From Ferrovibrio sp046294345 (lineage in GTDB: Bacteria; Pseudomonadota; Alphaproteobacteria; Ferrovibrionales; Ferrovibrionaceae): DNA of 64,000 nucleotides. Where the stretch lies: assembly GCA_046294345.1 (NCBI GenBank), contig JBKBJT010000002.1, forward strand, positions 1 through 64,000. Direction: 5' to 3'. Shown one piece after another: positions 1 to 9,158 of this stretch; position 1 is the stretch's first letter; each line of letters begins with the position of its first letter. The notes beneath the pieces were generated by a model that saw only the letters and a program-made list of their open reading frames with translations, was not told the DNA's origin and did not search any database. A program made the translations under genes and the position numbers.

Positions 1-101
1 TTATGTCGCATTTCCGCACAGACCCCGCCGACCGGCAAGGGTCGGTACATGTAGACGGCACTCCATCCCACGACGCTGACGGGATAAAAAAGGAGGCCAC
101 A

Positions 102-935
102 GTGGGGGTTGATGAGTTTTACGTTCGCTTCTGGGGCGTCCGGGGCAGCATTGCCGTAGGCTCGCCGGAGGTGATGCGCTATGGCGGTAACACGTCGGCG
201 CTGGAGATTCGCTGCGGTTCGCATCTTTTCCTCTTCGATGCGGGCACGGGAATTCGCGCACTCGGCATTGCCCTGCAGCAGGCGCAGGCCCCGGTGGATG
301 CCGATCTTTTCTTCACCCACACCCATTACGACCATGTTTGCGGCCTGCCGCATTTCTGCCCGGCTTTCGATCCGCGCAATACCTTCCGCATCCATGCCGG
401 CCATGTTACCGAGGCCGATGGCATCAAGAGCGTGCTGAAGCAGATGATGTGCTCGCCGCTCTTTCCGGTGCCGCTGGAAATCTTCCAGGCCAATCTCAGC
501 TTTCATGATTTCCGCCAGGGGGAAGTGCTGCATCCCAAGCCGGGCGTTGCCATCCGCACCGGCCCCCTGAGCCATCCCGACCTCGCCACCGGTTATCGCG
601 TCGATTATGGCGGCAAGTCGATCTGCTACCTGACCGATACCGAGCATCCGGCCGAAGGCCTGGACCAGAATATCCTTGAGTTGATCCGCGGTGCCGATAT
701 CGTGATTTACGATTCCATGTATACCGACGAGGAATACACCTGCCGCAAAGGCTGGGGCCACTCCACCTGGCAGGCCGGAGCGAAACTCTGCGAAGCCGCC
801 GGCGTGAAAACCTTCGTCGTGTTCCATCACGATCCCGAACATGATGATGCCTTCATGGATCGTGTCGCCGCCGAACTTGAAGTCGCGCGGCCGGGTTCGG
901 TCGTGGCCCGCGAGGGCATGATCCTGCGGCCGTGA
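102..935 (+). CDS. MBL-fold metallo-hydrolase
   Basis: Metallo-beta-lactamase-fold hydrolase related to the cyclic-phosphodiesterase/PhnP-like branch. The metal-binding motif HTHYDH is at residues 73-78, with further candidate ligands in GPLSHPD, LTDTEHP and the C-terminal VVFHHDPEHDD. The reading frame is open from position 3, but I place the start at GTG 102 because AAAGGAGG lies just upstream and the conserved fold begins right after (FYVRFWGVRGS). That gives 277 residues, a normal length. Its stop overlaps the possible GTG start of the following methyltransferase (GTGA), so the two are probably co-transcribed. The substrate cannot be read from the sequence. The family call is firm; a specific phosphodiesterase activity is inference. 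Confidence 0.85.
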   Translation: MGVDEFYVRFWGVRGSIAVGSPEVMRYGGNTSALEIRCGSHLFLFDAGTGIRALGIALQQAQAPVDADLFFTHTHYDHVCGLPHFCPAFDPRNTFRIHAGHVTEADGIKSVLKQMMCSPLFPVPLEIFQANLSFHDFRQGEVLHPKPGVAIRTGPLSHPDLATGYRVDYGGKSICYLTDTEHPAEGLDQNILELIRGADIVIYDSMYTDEEYTCRKGWGHSTWQAGAKLCEAAGVKTFVVFHHDPEHDDAFMDRVAAELEVARPGSVVAREGMILRP

Positions 936-1819
936 ATACCTCCCGCCGTGAAGATTTACTGATGAGCAAATCCTGGCGCCGGTTTCGCATGGGGCTGCAG
1001 ACCTTGGCGGCTCCGCTGTTTGGGCTGCGGCGGCAAGGTTTTTTCATTCCCTACCGCTATGCCGACAGCGTGGCATCGCACCAGCCGGTTTATGAACCAG
1101 TCGCGGATCTGTTCGCGACGAGCGAACGGTGTTTCGGCGACCTGCTGGACGAAGCCAACAGCCATGCGGAAGCGCTGGGGCGCATTGCGGCAGAGCGGAA
1201 GACGGGCGGCAGCGGGCCGCGCTTCGATCAAAGCTGGTTTCCGACCCTGGATGCCGTGGCGGCCTATACCCTGGTGCTGCGGCTGAAGCCTGCCCGCATC
1301 ATCGAGGTTGGCTCGGGCCATTCCACCCGCTTCATGGCCCGCGCGGTGGCCGATGCCGGGCTGGAAACCGCGATCACCGCCATAGATCCGCAGCCGCGTG
1401 CCACATTGGCGGGCCTGCCGATCCGTTTCGTGCCAGCGGTGGTGCAGACGGCCGATCCGGCCATCTTCGCCGCCCTGCAGCCGGGCGATATCCTGTTCAT
1501 CGACTCCAGCCATATCCTGATGCCAGGCACCGATGTGGACTGGCTGTTCAGCCGCGTGCTGCCCCGGCTGCCCACGGGCGTGATCGTGCATATCCACGAC
1601 ATCTTCCTGCCCGACGATTATCCGCGAAGCTGGGCCTGGCGCGGCTATAACGAGCAGCAGGCGGTGGTGCCGATGCTGACTGGCGGCTTCCGCCCCCTAT
1701 TTGCCAGCCATTATGCGGCGACCCGCATGGCCGATCGTGTGCGCGGCAGCATTGTCGGCCGCCTGCCGCAGGCGGAAGAGGCGTTGCCGGCCAGCCTGTG
1801 GCTGGAAAAGCGGGTTTAG
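932..1819 (+). CDS. class I SAM-dependent methyltransferase
   Basis: About 295 residues with a SAM-binding motif I (EVGSGHSTR, near residues 125-133) and an acidic strand-end FIDSSH further on, typical of the Methyltransf_24-like Rossmann fold. The GTG at 932 overlaps the upstream stop codon by four bases, suggesting translational coupling; an in-frame ATG at 962 is an alternative start that would remove ten residues. The acceptor substrate is unknown. The C-terminal half contains HIHDIFLPDDYP, a feature of uncharacterised methyltransferases often found with surface-polysaccharide genes, which would suit the neighbouring glycosyltransferase operon. It converges on that operon with only a few bases between the stops. 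Confidence 0.75.
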   Translation: MNTSRREDLLMSKSWRRFRMGLQTLAAPLFGLRRQGFFIPYRYADSVASHQPVYEPVADLFATSERCFGDLLDEANSHAEALGRIAAERKTGGSGPRFDQSWFPTLDAVAAYTLVLRLKPARIIEVGSGHSTRFMARAVADAGLETAITAIDPQPRATLAGLPIRFVPAVVQTADPAIFAALQPGDILFIDSSHILMPGTDVDWLFSRVLPRLPTGVIVHIHDIFLPDDYPRSWAWRGYNEQQAVVPMLTGGFRPLFASHYAATRMADRVRGSIVGRLPQAEEALPASLWLEKRV

Positions 1820-1822
1820 GCC

Positions 1823-2986
1823 CTAGCGGTAAGGATCGGCCGCGTCGCGGAGGCCATCACCGAAGAAATTGAAGGCCAGCACCACGATGATGACCGGGAT
1901 CGCCGGGGTCATCAGCCATGGATACAGTGCCACCACGTTGATGTTCTGCGCCTCGTTGAGCAGCACGCCCCAGGAGGTGATCGGCGGCCGCAGGCCCAGG
2001 CCAAGGAAAGACAGCGCCGTTTCGCCCAGGATCATCGAGGGAATAGACAACGTGGCCGAGGCGATCAGATGGCTCATGAAGCTGGGTAGAAGATGGCGTC
2101 CGATGATGCGCCCGGGCGAGGCCCCCATCAGCCGTGCCGCAGTGGCGAAATCCTCTTCGCGCAGCGCCAGCAACTTCGATCTGACGGCGCGCGCAAGGCC
2201 CGGCCAGTCGAGCAGGCCCAGGATGATGGTGATGCCGAAATAGACCAGGATCGGCGACCACGTGACGGGCAGGGCAGCCGACAGCGCCATCCAGAGCGGC
2301 AATTCGGGTAGACTGCGGATCAACTCGATCAGGCGTTGGATCGAACTGTCGATCCAGCCGCCGTAATATCCCGATATTCCGCCCAGCACGATGCCGATCA
2401 GGAAACTGATGGCGATGCCGATCAGGCCGACAGTGAGCGAAATGCGCGTGCCATAGACGATGCGCGAGAAGATGTCGCGTCCGAGCCGGTCGGTGCCGAA
2501 GAAATAGAACTGCCCGCCTTCGCTGGGGCAGACGAAATGGAAGCGCATCGGGATCATGCCCCAGAATTCGTAGGCATCGCCCTGGCAGAAGAAACGCAGC
2601 GGTTGTACCCGGCTGGTATCGGGGAAGTATTCGCGCTTCAGAGTCTCGGTATTCATCTTGAACCGCAGGCCATAGACGAACGGGCCAACGAACTTACCCT
2701 CATGAAACAGGTGAATCTCGTGCGGCGGCGCATATATCGCCCGCGGATTGCGCGTCTGCAGGTTGTAGGGTGCAATGAATTCCGAAAACAGGGTGGAGGC
2801 GTAGATCAGCAGCAGGATTACGCCGCTCCACAGGCCCAGCCGGTGGCGGCGGAACTTCCACCACATCATCTGCCATTGCGAGGCGCGGTAATAGCGCTCC
2901 TGCTCTGGCGTCATGCTTTCGATCGAATAGGGATCGAAAGGGGCGGGATTGACCCAGTGTTCCGGCTTGTGGGACGTCTCGCTCAT
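1823..2986 (-). CDS. peptide-type ABC transporter permease (OppC/DppC family)
   Basis: Inner-membrane permease of an oligopeptide-type importer, 387 residues. After a cytoplasmic N-terminus and a first membrane helix (around residues 50-70) there is a long periplasmic loop, then the typical FGTDRLGRDIFSRI segment and the BPD_transp_1 domain with the ATPase-coupling EAA loop (ATAARLMGASPGRII). The extended first loop, longer than in DppC, recalls YejE-type permeases. It is the last gene of the leftward operon, seven bases after the partner permease. No terminator was identified between it and the convergent methyltransferase. Confidence 0.88.
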   Translation of the reverse strand: MSETSHKPEHWVNPAPFDPYSIESMTPEQERYYRASQWQMMWWKFRRHRLGLWSGVILLLIYASTLFSEFIAPYNLQTRNPRAIYAPPHEIHLFHEGKFVGPFVYGLRFKMNTETLKREYFPDTSRVQPLRFFCQGDAYEFWGMIPMRFHFVCPSEGGQFYFFGTDRLGRDIFSRIVYGTRISLTVGLIGIAISFLIGIVLGGISGYYGGWIDSSIQRLIELIRSLPELPLWMALSAALPVTWSPILVYFGITIILGLLDWPGLARAVRSKLLALREEDFATAARLMGASPGRIIGRHLLPSFMSHLIASATLSIPSMILGETALSFLGLGLRPPITSWGVLLNEAQNINVVALYPWLMTPAIPVIIVVLAFNFFGDGLRDAADPYR

Positions 2987-2993
2987 GGCCGGC

Positions 2994-4019
2994 CTATTTC
3001 GCCATGCCGCCGGTGAGGCGGATGCGTGGATCGAGCAGGGCCAGCAGGATATCGGAGATCAGCATGCCAACCACGGTGAGCAGGGCGAGGAACATCAGGA
3101 AGGAACCCGCCAGGTACTGATCCAGGGACTGCAGGGCGCCCAGCAGCATCGGCCCGGCGGTTGGCAGGCTCATCACCACCGAGACGATCACCGAGCCCGA
3201 CACGACGGAAGGCAGCAGGTTGCCGATATCGGAAATGAACGGGTTCAGTGCCATGCGGATCGGGTATTTCACCAGCAGGCGCAGTGGCGGCAATCCTTTG
3301 GCGCGGGCCGTGGTGACATACTGCTTCTGCAGTTCGTCGAGAAGGTTGGCGCGCAGGCGGCGGATCATCGCTGCCGTACCCGAAGTGCCGATCACAACCA
3401 CCGGCACCACCATATGCGCCATCAGCGAGGCGAGCTTTTCCGCATTCCATGGCGCGTCGATCAGTTCGGGGTCGACCAAGCCGCCCATCGAAACGCCGAA
3501 CCAGCGATTCGAATAATACAGCAGCACCAGAGCGAGCAGGAAATTCGGTGTGGCCAGGCCGATATAGCCCAGCAGGGTGAATCCGTAATCGCCCCAGGAA
3601 TACTGCCGGGTCGCCGAATAGACACCGATGGGGAATGCGACGATGTAGATGAACAGGATGGTGAAGAAGTTGATCACCGCCGTCATCACCAGCCGGTCGC
3701 CGATCAGTTCGCCGACCGGGCGGTTGTATTCGAACGACCATCCCCAGTCGCCCTGCAGCAGTCCGGAGAGGCCGTTCGGACCGGGCCAGAAACCCATCCA
3801 GATCGCGTATTGCTCGAGCAGCGGCCGGTCCAGCGCATACTGGCTGCGCAGGAATTCGGCGCGTTCCAGTGCGCTGGTCTCGCCCTGGGCGCGCAGCTCG
3901 GCGATCTGATTGGTCAGATAGTCACCCGGTGGCAACTTGATGATGATGAAAATGAACAGGCTGATCACCAGCAGGGTGGGGATCATCAGCAGAAGGCGGC
4001 GGGCAAGATACAGCAGCAT
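2994..4019 (-). CDS. peptide-type ABC transporter permease (OppB/DppB family)
   Basis: Inner-membrane permease, 341 residues. It has the N-terminal helix characteristic of OppB/DppB proteins (YLARRLLLMIPTLLVISL), an early periplasmic segment, and several more helices with the coupling loop TTARAKGLPPLRLL. It begins 15 bases after the stop of the substrate-binding protein and is followed directly by the second permease. With the fused ATPase upstream these genes make a complete importer. The substrate could be peptides, or an envelope-derived or secreted glycopeptide; the position behind glycosyltransferases makes the latter thinkable, but this is inference. Confidence 0.9.
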   Translation of the reverse strand: MLLYLARRLLLMIPTLLVISLFIFIIIKLPPGDYLTNQIAELRAQGETSALERAEFLRSQYALDRPLLEQYAIWMGFWPGPNGLSGLLQGDWGWSFEYNRPVGELIGDRLVMTAVINFFTILFIYIVAFPIGVYSATRQYSWGDYGFTLLGYIGLATPNFLLALVLLYYSNRWFGVSMGGLVDPELIDAPWNAEKLASLMAHMVVPVVVIGTSGTAAMIRRLRANLLDELQKQYVTTARAKGLPPLRLLVKYPIRMALNPFISDIGNLLPSVVSGSVIVSVVMSLPTAGPMLLGALQSLDQYLAGSFLMFLALLTVVGMLISDILLALLDPRIRLTGGMAK

Positions 4020-4034
4020 CGGTCTGATCGTCGC

Positions 4035-5939
4035 TTATGGCCGCAGCCAGAAGGTTTCGGTGCGATACAGGCCGACGAAGGCGCCGGGATCCCAGTTGAA
4101 CACGCCTTCCTTGGGAATATTGGCCAGTTTCTTGTTGGCGATGATCGGCTGGAAGATGCCGCTGATCACGCCGATGCTGAAGGTCTGTTCCGCATGGATG
4201 GCCAGCATGCGATGCCAGATGCGTTCGCGTTGCACTTCGTCGCCTGTTCCCATCCAGGCCTCGTAAAGATCATACAACTCGCGCGCGGCCGGCATGTCGA
4301 TCGGTTCACCGGACTGTCCGCGGGTTTCATGCCACTGGCCCCATTTCGGCCACTGCAGGCCATATTGCGAGGTGGGGGCGAGTTCGTGGGGATTGGTGCC
4401 GGGAGTGGGCAGGCCGTTTTCCAGTCCGCTCCAGACCGACATGATCGCTTCGCCCGAGAAGATACGATTACGCACCACATCGCGCTGGCTGGGCTTGGCG
4501 AACAGCTTGATGCCGATCTTGGCCCAGTTCTCACCGATCAGTTCCAGCACGTCTGTCTGTTCGGTATCCTCGCCAGCGGTTTCCACCACGATCTCCAGCG
4601 GGCGGCCATTCGCCATCAGGCGAACGCCATTGCCGTCGCGCTTGTTCAGGCCGATTTCATCCAGCAGCCGGTTAGCTGTCGCCACATCCAGGGTGGCGTT
4701 GGTCGATTGGTATTCCGACTTGAACAACGGGCTGTCGGGCAGGACGGTATTATTGGATTCGATGGCCAGGCCGAAATACAGCGATTCGTTGATGGCCTGG
4801 CGGTCGATTGCCAGCGACAGGGCATGCCGGAACCGAGCGTCACGCAGCAGCGCGCGCCAGACCGGATCGGTGGCATTCAGGTTCGGATAGAGGGTGAAAT
4901 GCGAGCCCTTGGCTGTGCGCCAGAGCAGGGTCTTGTATCCAGCCCGCTTCTCGTTCTCCTTCAGGAAGGTAAAATTGTTGAAGGTGATGTTGCGGAACTG
5001 CAGGTCGGCTTCACCTGCTCCGGCCTTGGCCGGGATCAGCTTTGCATCGGCCTGACTGAACAGGATGCGGTCGATATAAGGCAGCTGCCGGCCGTTGGCA
5101 TCAATGCGGTGGAAATAGGGATTGCGCATGGCCACGAAACGGATCGCGGGCGGCCGCGTGGTCATGATCCAGGCATCCAGACCGGGCAGGTCCGGATTGT
5201 CGCTCTCCATCATGTTGTCCATGCGGTTATGCAATGCGGCCCAGTTAGCGCGTTTTTCAGCTGCAACCAATGCCGCCAGCTTTTGTGGATCGGCATATTT
5301 GGTATGAAACTGTTTCAGATAATGCGCCGGGCGATAGATATAAAAAGCCGATGTGCCGGCGATGCGCGGCATGAAACCCGGATTGCGTTTTGACCAGCTG
5401 TAGCGGATCGTGGTCTCGTCCAGGAATTCCACCTTGGGCTTTTCGCCATCGACCAGCAGGCTGGCCGGTGGGCCCGCCGGGTTCAGTTCCCTGTTGTTGG
5501 CGACGTCTTCCCAATAATAGCGAAAATCCTCCGCAGTGAAGGGGTGGCCGTCCGACCAGCGATGGCCCTTGCGCAGGCGGAAGGTGAAGATGCGCTCGTC
5601 CTCAATCTCGATTTTCTCGGCCAGATCGGGCGCGAAGCGGAATTTCTCGTCATACACCGCCAGCCGCGTATAACCGATCACATTCAGCAGACGAACATCG
5701 CGCGCACGTCCGATCAGGGTGCGCAGATCGCCGCCTGGCTGGCCGGCTTCCCGTGGCGATTGAAATCCGACGATCAGTGGCGCGGCCGGAACCCGCTCGT
5801 TGACCGGCGGCAATTTGCCAGCTGCCACATCGGCGGCGAACGCCGGCGTTTCCTGCAGGTCCGGTGTTTGGGCGTGGACTGGACTCAGCGACGCGACTAA
5901 GACGGCAGCCAGAAAGGTGAGGCGGAAGGCGGTCTTCAT
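4035..5939 (-). CDS. extracellular substrate-binding protein, family 5
   Basis: Periplasmic binding protein of 634 residues with a clear signal peptide (MKTAFRLTFLAAVLVASLSP, cleavage after HA near residue 23). The SBP_bac_5 fold is shown by segments such as RKGHRWSDGHPFTAEDFRYY and the ATANRLLDEIGL lobe. It is longer than DppA/OppA (about 540) and closer in size to YejA-type proteins. The ATG overlaps the upstream ATPase stop by four bases. It delivers the ligand to the two permeases that follow. Ligand identity is not visible from the sequence. Confidence 0.88.
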   Translation of the reverse strand: MKTAFRLTFLAAVLVASLSPVHAQTPDLQETPAFAADVAAGKLPPVNERVPAAPLIVGFQSPREAGQPGGDLRTLIGRARDVRLLNVIGYTRLAVYDEKFRFAPDLAEKIEIEDERIFTFRLRKGHRWSDGHPFTAEDFRYYWEDVANNRELNPAGPPASLLVDGEKPKVEFLDETTIRYSWSKRNPGFMPRIAGTSAFYIYRPAHYLKQFHTKYADPQKLAALVAAEKRANWAALHNRMDNMMESDNPDLPGLDAWIMTTRPPAIRFVAMRNPYFHRIDANGRQLPYIDRILFSQADAKLIPAKAGAGEADLQFRNITFNNFTFLKENEKRAGYKTLLWRTAKGSHFTLYPNLNATDPVWRALLRDARFRHALSLAIDRQAINESLYFGLAIESNNTVLPDSPLFKSEYQSTNATLDVATANRLLDEIGLNKRDGNGVRLMANGRPLEIVVETAGEDTEQTDVLELIGENWAKIGIKLFAKPSQRDVVRNRIFSGEAIMSVWSGLENGLPTPGTNPHELAPTSQYGLQWPKWGQWHETRGQSGEPIDMPAARELYDLYEAWMGTGDEVQRERIWHRMLAIHAEQTFSIGVISGIFQPIIANKKLANIPKEGVFNWDPGAFVGLYRTETFWLRP

Positions 5940-7843
5940 GCGACGAGATCCCGGAAATCTGCGGTATCGGCAGCGCGCACAAGATGGCCGCGTTCAACCT
6001 CGATCATATGCGGTCTGGCCCGACCATCGATGGTGAAGGGTTGCGGCCAGTCCTGCGGATTCGAGGCCTTGCCCTCCATCAGCAGGTGAAGGTCAAGCCG
6101 GCTGGACGGATCGGGCTTGGGCACCGCAGCCAGCAGGGCTTTGGTATAAGGGTGCACCGGGTTGGAGAAAAGCTGCTCGCGCGGTGCGATCTCCACCAGA
6201 CGGCCGGCGCACATCACGGCGATGCGGTCGGCGATGTAATCCACCACGGCGAGGTTGTGCGAGATGAACAGATAGGTCAGACCGAGTTCGGATTTCAGGT
6301 CTTTCAGCAGATTGAGGATCTGTGCCTGGATCGAGACGTCGAGTGCCGAGACGGGTTCGTCGCAGATCAGCAGGTCAGGCTGCAGGGCCAGAGCACGGGC
6401 GATACCGATGCGTTGCCGCTGACCGCCGGAGAAGGAATGCGGATAGCGCCGCAGGAAACGCGGGTCGAGGCCGACCAGGGTCATCAATTCTTTGACCCGC
6501 TCAAAGCGTTCGTCCTCGTCTCCGATCCCATGGATCACCAGCGGTTCGGAAACGATGTCGAACACCGTCATGCGCGGATTGAGTGAGGAAAACGGGTCCT
6601 GGAAAATGAACTGCACCTTGCGCCGGTAGTTGAACAGAGCCTCGTCTTCCAGACTGTGCACATCCACCAGCTTGTCGCCATCGTGGAAGCGGATACTGCC
6701 GCTGTCGGGCGTCATCGCCCGCATGATCAGCTTGCTGGCCGTGGTTTTGCCGCAGCCGGACTCGCCCACCAGGCCAAGGCATTCGCCGCGCAGGACGTTG
6801 AAACTGATATCGTCCACCGCCAGAACATTGCTGACCTTGCCGCCGCCGAACAGGCCGCCTTTGCGCAAGGTGAAGGACTTGCTGACATGTTCGACTTCCA
6901 GCAATGGCGTACCGGTCGCGATGCCGGGCTCGTGGTCGCGGCCGCTGCGCAGCAGGGCGCCGATCTCGCCTTTGATCTCGCGGATCGGCATCAGTCGCTC
7001 GCCTGGCTTCATGTCGAAACGCGGCACGGCTTTCAGCAGGGCCTGCAGGTAGGGATGCCGGGGGGCGCCGAATATGTCGTGCAGACCGCCGCGCTCCATG
7101 ACCTTGCCATGATACATCACCACGATCTCGTCTGCCATGTTGGCCACCACGCCCAGGTCATGGGTGATCATGAGGATCGCCATGCCGAGTTCGGATTGCA
7201 GATCCTTCAGCAGCTTCAGAATCTGAGCCTGGATGGTAACGTCCAGCGCCGTGGTCGGTTCGTCAGCGATCAGCAGGGCGGGACGACAGACCAGGGCCAT
7301 GGCGATCATCGCGCGCTGTCGCAGGCCGCCCGACAATTCGAAGGCGTAAGTGCGCATGGCGCGCTGCGGATCGGGGAAACCGACCAGGCGCAGCATCTCG
7401 GTGGCAAGCTCGTTGCCCTCGGTATCGCTGACCTTGCGGTGCAGGTGCAGGGATTCGGTGATCTGGTTGCCGATGGTGTGGAGCGGACTGAGAGACGTCA
7501 TCGGCTCCTGGAAAATGATCGAGATGCGGCCGCCCTGCAGCTGGCGCAGTTGCGGCGAACCCTGCGGCAGGGTGGCGATATCGATGGCGGGCTGTTCCGC
7601 TTTCTGCGGATCGCGGTACAGGATCTGGCCACCGGCGATGCGGGCCAGCCGCGGCAGAATGCCCATGATGGCCTGACTGACCACCGACTTGCCCGAGCCG
7701 GATTCTCCCACCAGTGCGACAGTACTGCCCTGCGGAATCTGGAAACTGATGCCATCCACGGCCTTGACCAGACCCTCGGGCAGGTCGAAATGAACCTGTA
7801 GATCCCTGACCTCGAGCACGTTTCCGGTCATGGCATTGGTCAT
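5936..7843 (-). CDS. fused two-domain peptide ABC transporter ATPase (OppD-OppF type)
   Basis: A 635-residue protein with two complete ABC ATPase domains. The first has Walker A GESGSGKS near residue 50 and signature LSGGLRQR; the second has Walker A GESGCGKT near residue 360 and signature FSGGQRQR. Both carry a Walker B with DEP. Each domain is followed by an oligo_HPY-type tail (HPYLQALLKAVP, HPYTKALLAAVP). This is the OppD and OppF pair fused into one chain, as in YejF. It is expected to bind the cytoplasmic face of the two permeases and power uptake. The gene overlaps both neighbours by four bases. Confidence 0.92.
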   Translation of the reverse strand: MTNAMTGNVLEVRDLQVHFDLPEGLVKAVDGISFQIPQGSTVALVGESGSGKSVVSQAIMGILPRLARIAGGQILYRDPQKAEQPAIDIATLPQGSPQLRQLQGGRISIIFQEPMTSLSPLHTIGNQITESLHLHRKVSDTEGNELATEMLRLVGFPDPQRAMRTYAFELSGGLRQRAMIAMALVCRPALLIADEPTTALDVTIQAQILKLLKDLQSELGMAILMITHDLGVVANMADEIVVMYHGKVMERGGLHDIFGAPRHPYLQALLKAVPRFDMKPGERLMPIREIKGEIGALLRSGRDHEPGIATGTPLLEVEHVSKSFTLRKGGLFGGGKVSNVLAVDDISFNVLRGECLGLVGESGCGKTTASKLIMRAMTPDSGSIRFHDGDKLVDVHSLEDEALFNYRRKVQFIFQDPFSSLNPRMTVFDIVSEPLVIHGIGDEDERFERVKELMTLVGLDPRFLRRYPHSFSGGQRQRIGIARALALQPDLLICDEPVSALDVSIQAQILNLLKDLKSELGLTYLFISHNLAVVDYIADRIAVMCAGRLVEIAPREQLFSNPVHPYTKALLAAVPKPDPSSRLDLHLLMEGKASNPQDWPQPFTIDGRARPHMIEVERGHLVRAADTADFRDLVA

Positions 7844-8346
7844 CGCCGCGCATCCTTCGGGGCAATGGCCGGCAGGCGCGCGGCATTCAGGCGCGTTGCC
7901 TCACTCAGGGCTATACCGCGCGCAGTGGCGGCGGCGATGGCCTGCTCGACCAGGACCGGAAATCCGATCAGATCGCTGTCAGCGCGCAAGATTCCGTTTT
8001 CCCCTTCGATCGTCAGCTGCAGCCAGCCCTCGCTGCGATCCCGGCGGGTGGAAAAATACCGCAGGGTCACGTTGCGAAGATCCGACCACGGCATGACCAA
8101 CTGCCGCCCCAAACCCCATCGGCCGGATCGTGCTGCCCCAGACGCGTCGAGCGTAATCTCGATCTGTTGGCGCCATGCGGTGACGGCGCCAAGCCAGGCC
8201 AGCAGCAAACTCAATCCGACCAACAGCACAAAAATGACAGATTGAGGCGTGGCAAACAACAGCAGTCCCAGGCAGATGGCGAGCCCGAGCCCGGCCCGCA
8301 GGTAGTCCGGCCAGAGCCGGGAGAGGGGGTAATACAGCCGGGTCAT
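7840..8346 (-). CDS. small membrane protein, PH-like domain possible
   Basis: I do not recognise the family securely. Starting at ATG 8346 (overlapping the upstream stop as ATGA) the protein has 168 residues. Two adjacent hydrophobic helices lie near residues 18-50 (YLRAGLGLAICLGLLLF and VIFVLLVGLSLLLAWL). They are followed by a beta-rich soluble part (IEITLDASGAARSGRWG, MPWSDLRNVTLRYFSTRR), an arrangement seen in bacterial membrane-anchored PH-like proteins. It sits between the deacetylase-like gene and the ABC ATPase, with four-base overlaps on both sides, so it must be co-translated with them. The longer reading frame to 8472 has no good start. Confidence 0.65.
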   Translation of the reverse strand: MTRLYYPLSRLWPDYLRAGLGLAICLGLLLFATPQSVIFVLLVGLSLLLAWLGAVTAWRQQIEITLDASGAARSGRWGLGRQLVMPWSDLRNVTLRYFSTRRDRSEGWLQLTIEGENGILRADSDLIGFPVLVEQAIAAATARGIALSEATRLNAARLPAIAPKDARR

Positions 8347-9158
8347 GACGTCCGCGTTACAGGGGGCGGGATTTCTGTCGGGCGGCCGATGGCCAGGGCT
8401 GCCGCGGTATCCAGCCACCGACTGGCCGGGTGGGTTGCAATGGCGGCAATGAACGCCGCCACGAAACTCCACAGGACGGTATCGTGGCGCAGGTGGTGGG
8501 TCAGGAAGCCCACAGGTTGCAACGGGACTGTGCCCCCGCGCATGGCGCGCAGCAGGCCGGTGGCCGCCTGGAGGCAGGCCGCCGTGGCCGCTGGGTTGTC
8601 ACCGCCGTGCCAGTCGATGGGGTCGAGCTGGGTATTCAGCCAGGCAAGGCCTGGTGCGGCCCAGTAAGCCTCTCGCGGTTTGAAGGCTGAAACCGCATGG
8701 AAGCCCAGTTCGGCCAGACCAGACAGCATATCGTGCGCCATGCGGTTCCAGGGCGGTACAAAAACCGGCAAGAGGGAGGAGGGCGCAAACTTTGCGGCAA
8801 GGACTTCCTGTCCCTGCCGGATATCGGCCAATCGTATCTGCAGCGGGCGGCTGGAAGGAAATTCAGATTTTTTTTCGCCAGCTGGCGCATGATTGTCATG
8901 GATATAACCATGCTGCATTGCAGCAACACCCGGCAGGCTGATCAGGCGCTCGGCCAGATCAGCCTCGGCCAGGGCTGGAATGACGGCCACGGCCAGTGGC
9001 GTGCCCGTGTCGGTTTGCAACTCCAGCAGCCGGTCGAGGGCTGGACCTGGTTTCGTCGCGTCATCGTCGCGCCACCAGAAGTGGGCCTGCCTGTTTTCCG
9101 CGGCCCAGAGGTCGAGTTCCGCCGTCAGTTCGGCCCAGGCTGCAGAGTGGTCCGTCAC
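8343..9158 (-). CDS. polysaccharide deacetylase-like protein
   Basis: 271 residues resembling NodB-type carbohydrate esterases. An acidic metal/catalytic motif FWWRDDDA lies near residue 30, followed by MQHGYIHDNH (His ligands) and VPPWNR, all in the order found in family-4-like deacetylases; WRDDD takes the place of the usual TFDDG. This variant is common in small uncharacterised deacetylases next to glycosyltransferases. The gene sits between a MurG-like glycosyltransferase and the membrane protein with four-base overlaps. I infer removal of an acetyl group from a sugar on a surface or secreted glycan. Confidence 0.72.
   Translation of the reverse strand: MTDHSAAWAELTAELDLWAAENRQAHFWWRDDDATKPGPALDRLLELQTDTGTPLAVAVIPALAEADLAERLISLPGVAAMQHGYIHDNHAPAGEKKSEFPSSRPLQIRLADIRQGQEVLAAKFAPSSLLPVFVPPWNRMAHDMLSGLAELGFHAVSAFKPREAYWAAPGLAWLNTQLDPIDWHGGDNPAATAACLQAATGLLRAMRGGTVPLQPVGFLTHHLRHDTVLWSFVAAFIAAIATHPASRWLDTAAALAIGRPTEIPPPVTRTS

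Noticed and set aside
2949..5393. An 814-codon open frame on the plus strand
   Set aside because: It lies opposite two well-supported transporter genes, is rich in Gln, His, Arg and Asp, and shows no domain; it is the antisense shadow of a GC-rich gene pair.
6656..7801. A 381-codon plus-strand frame opposite the fused ABC ATPase
   Set aside because: The minus strand has two complete ABC ATPase domains; the plus-strand frame shows no motif.
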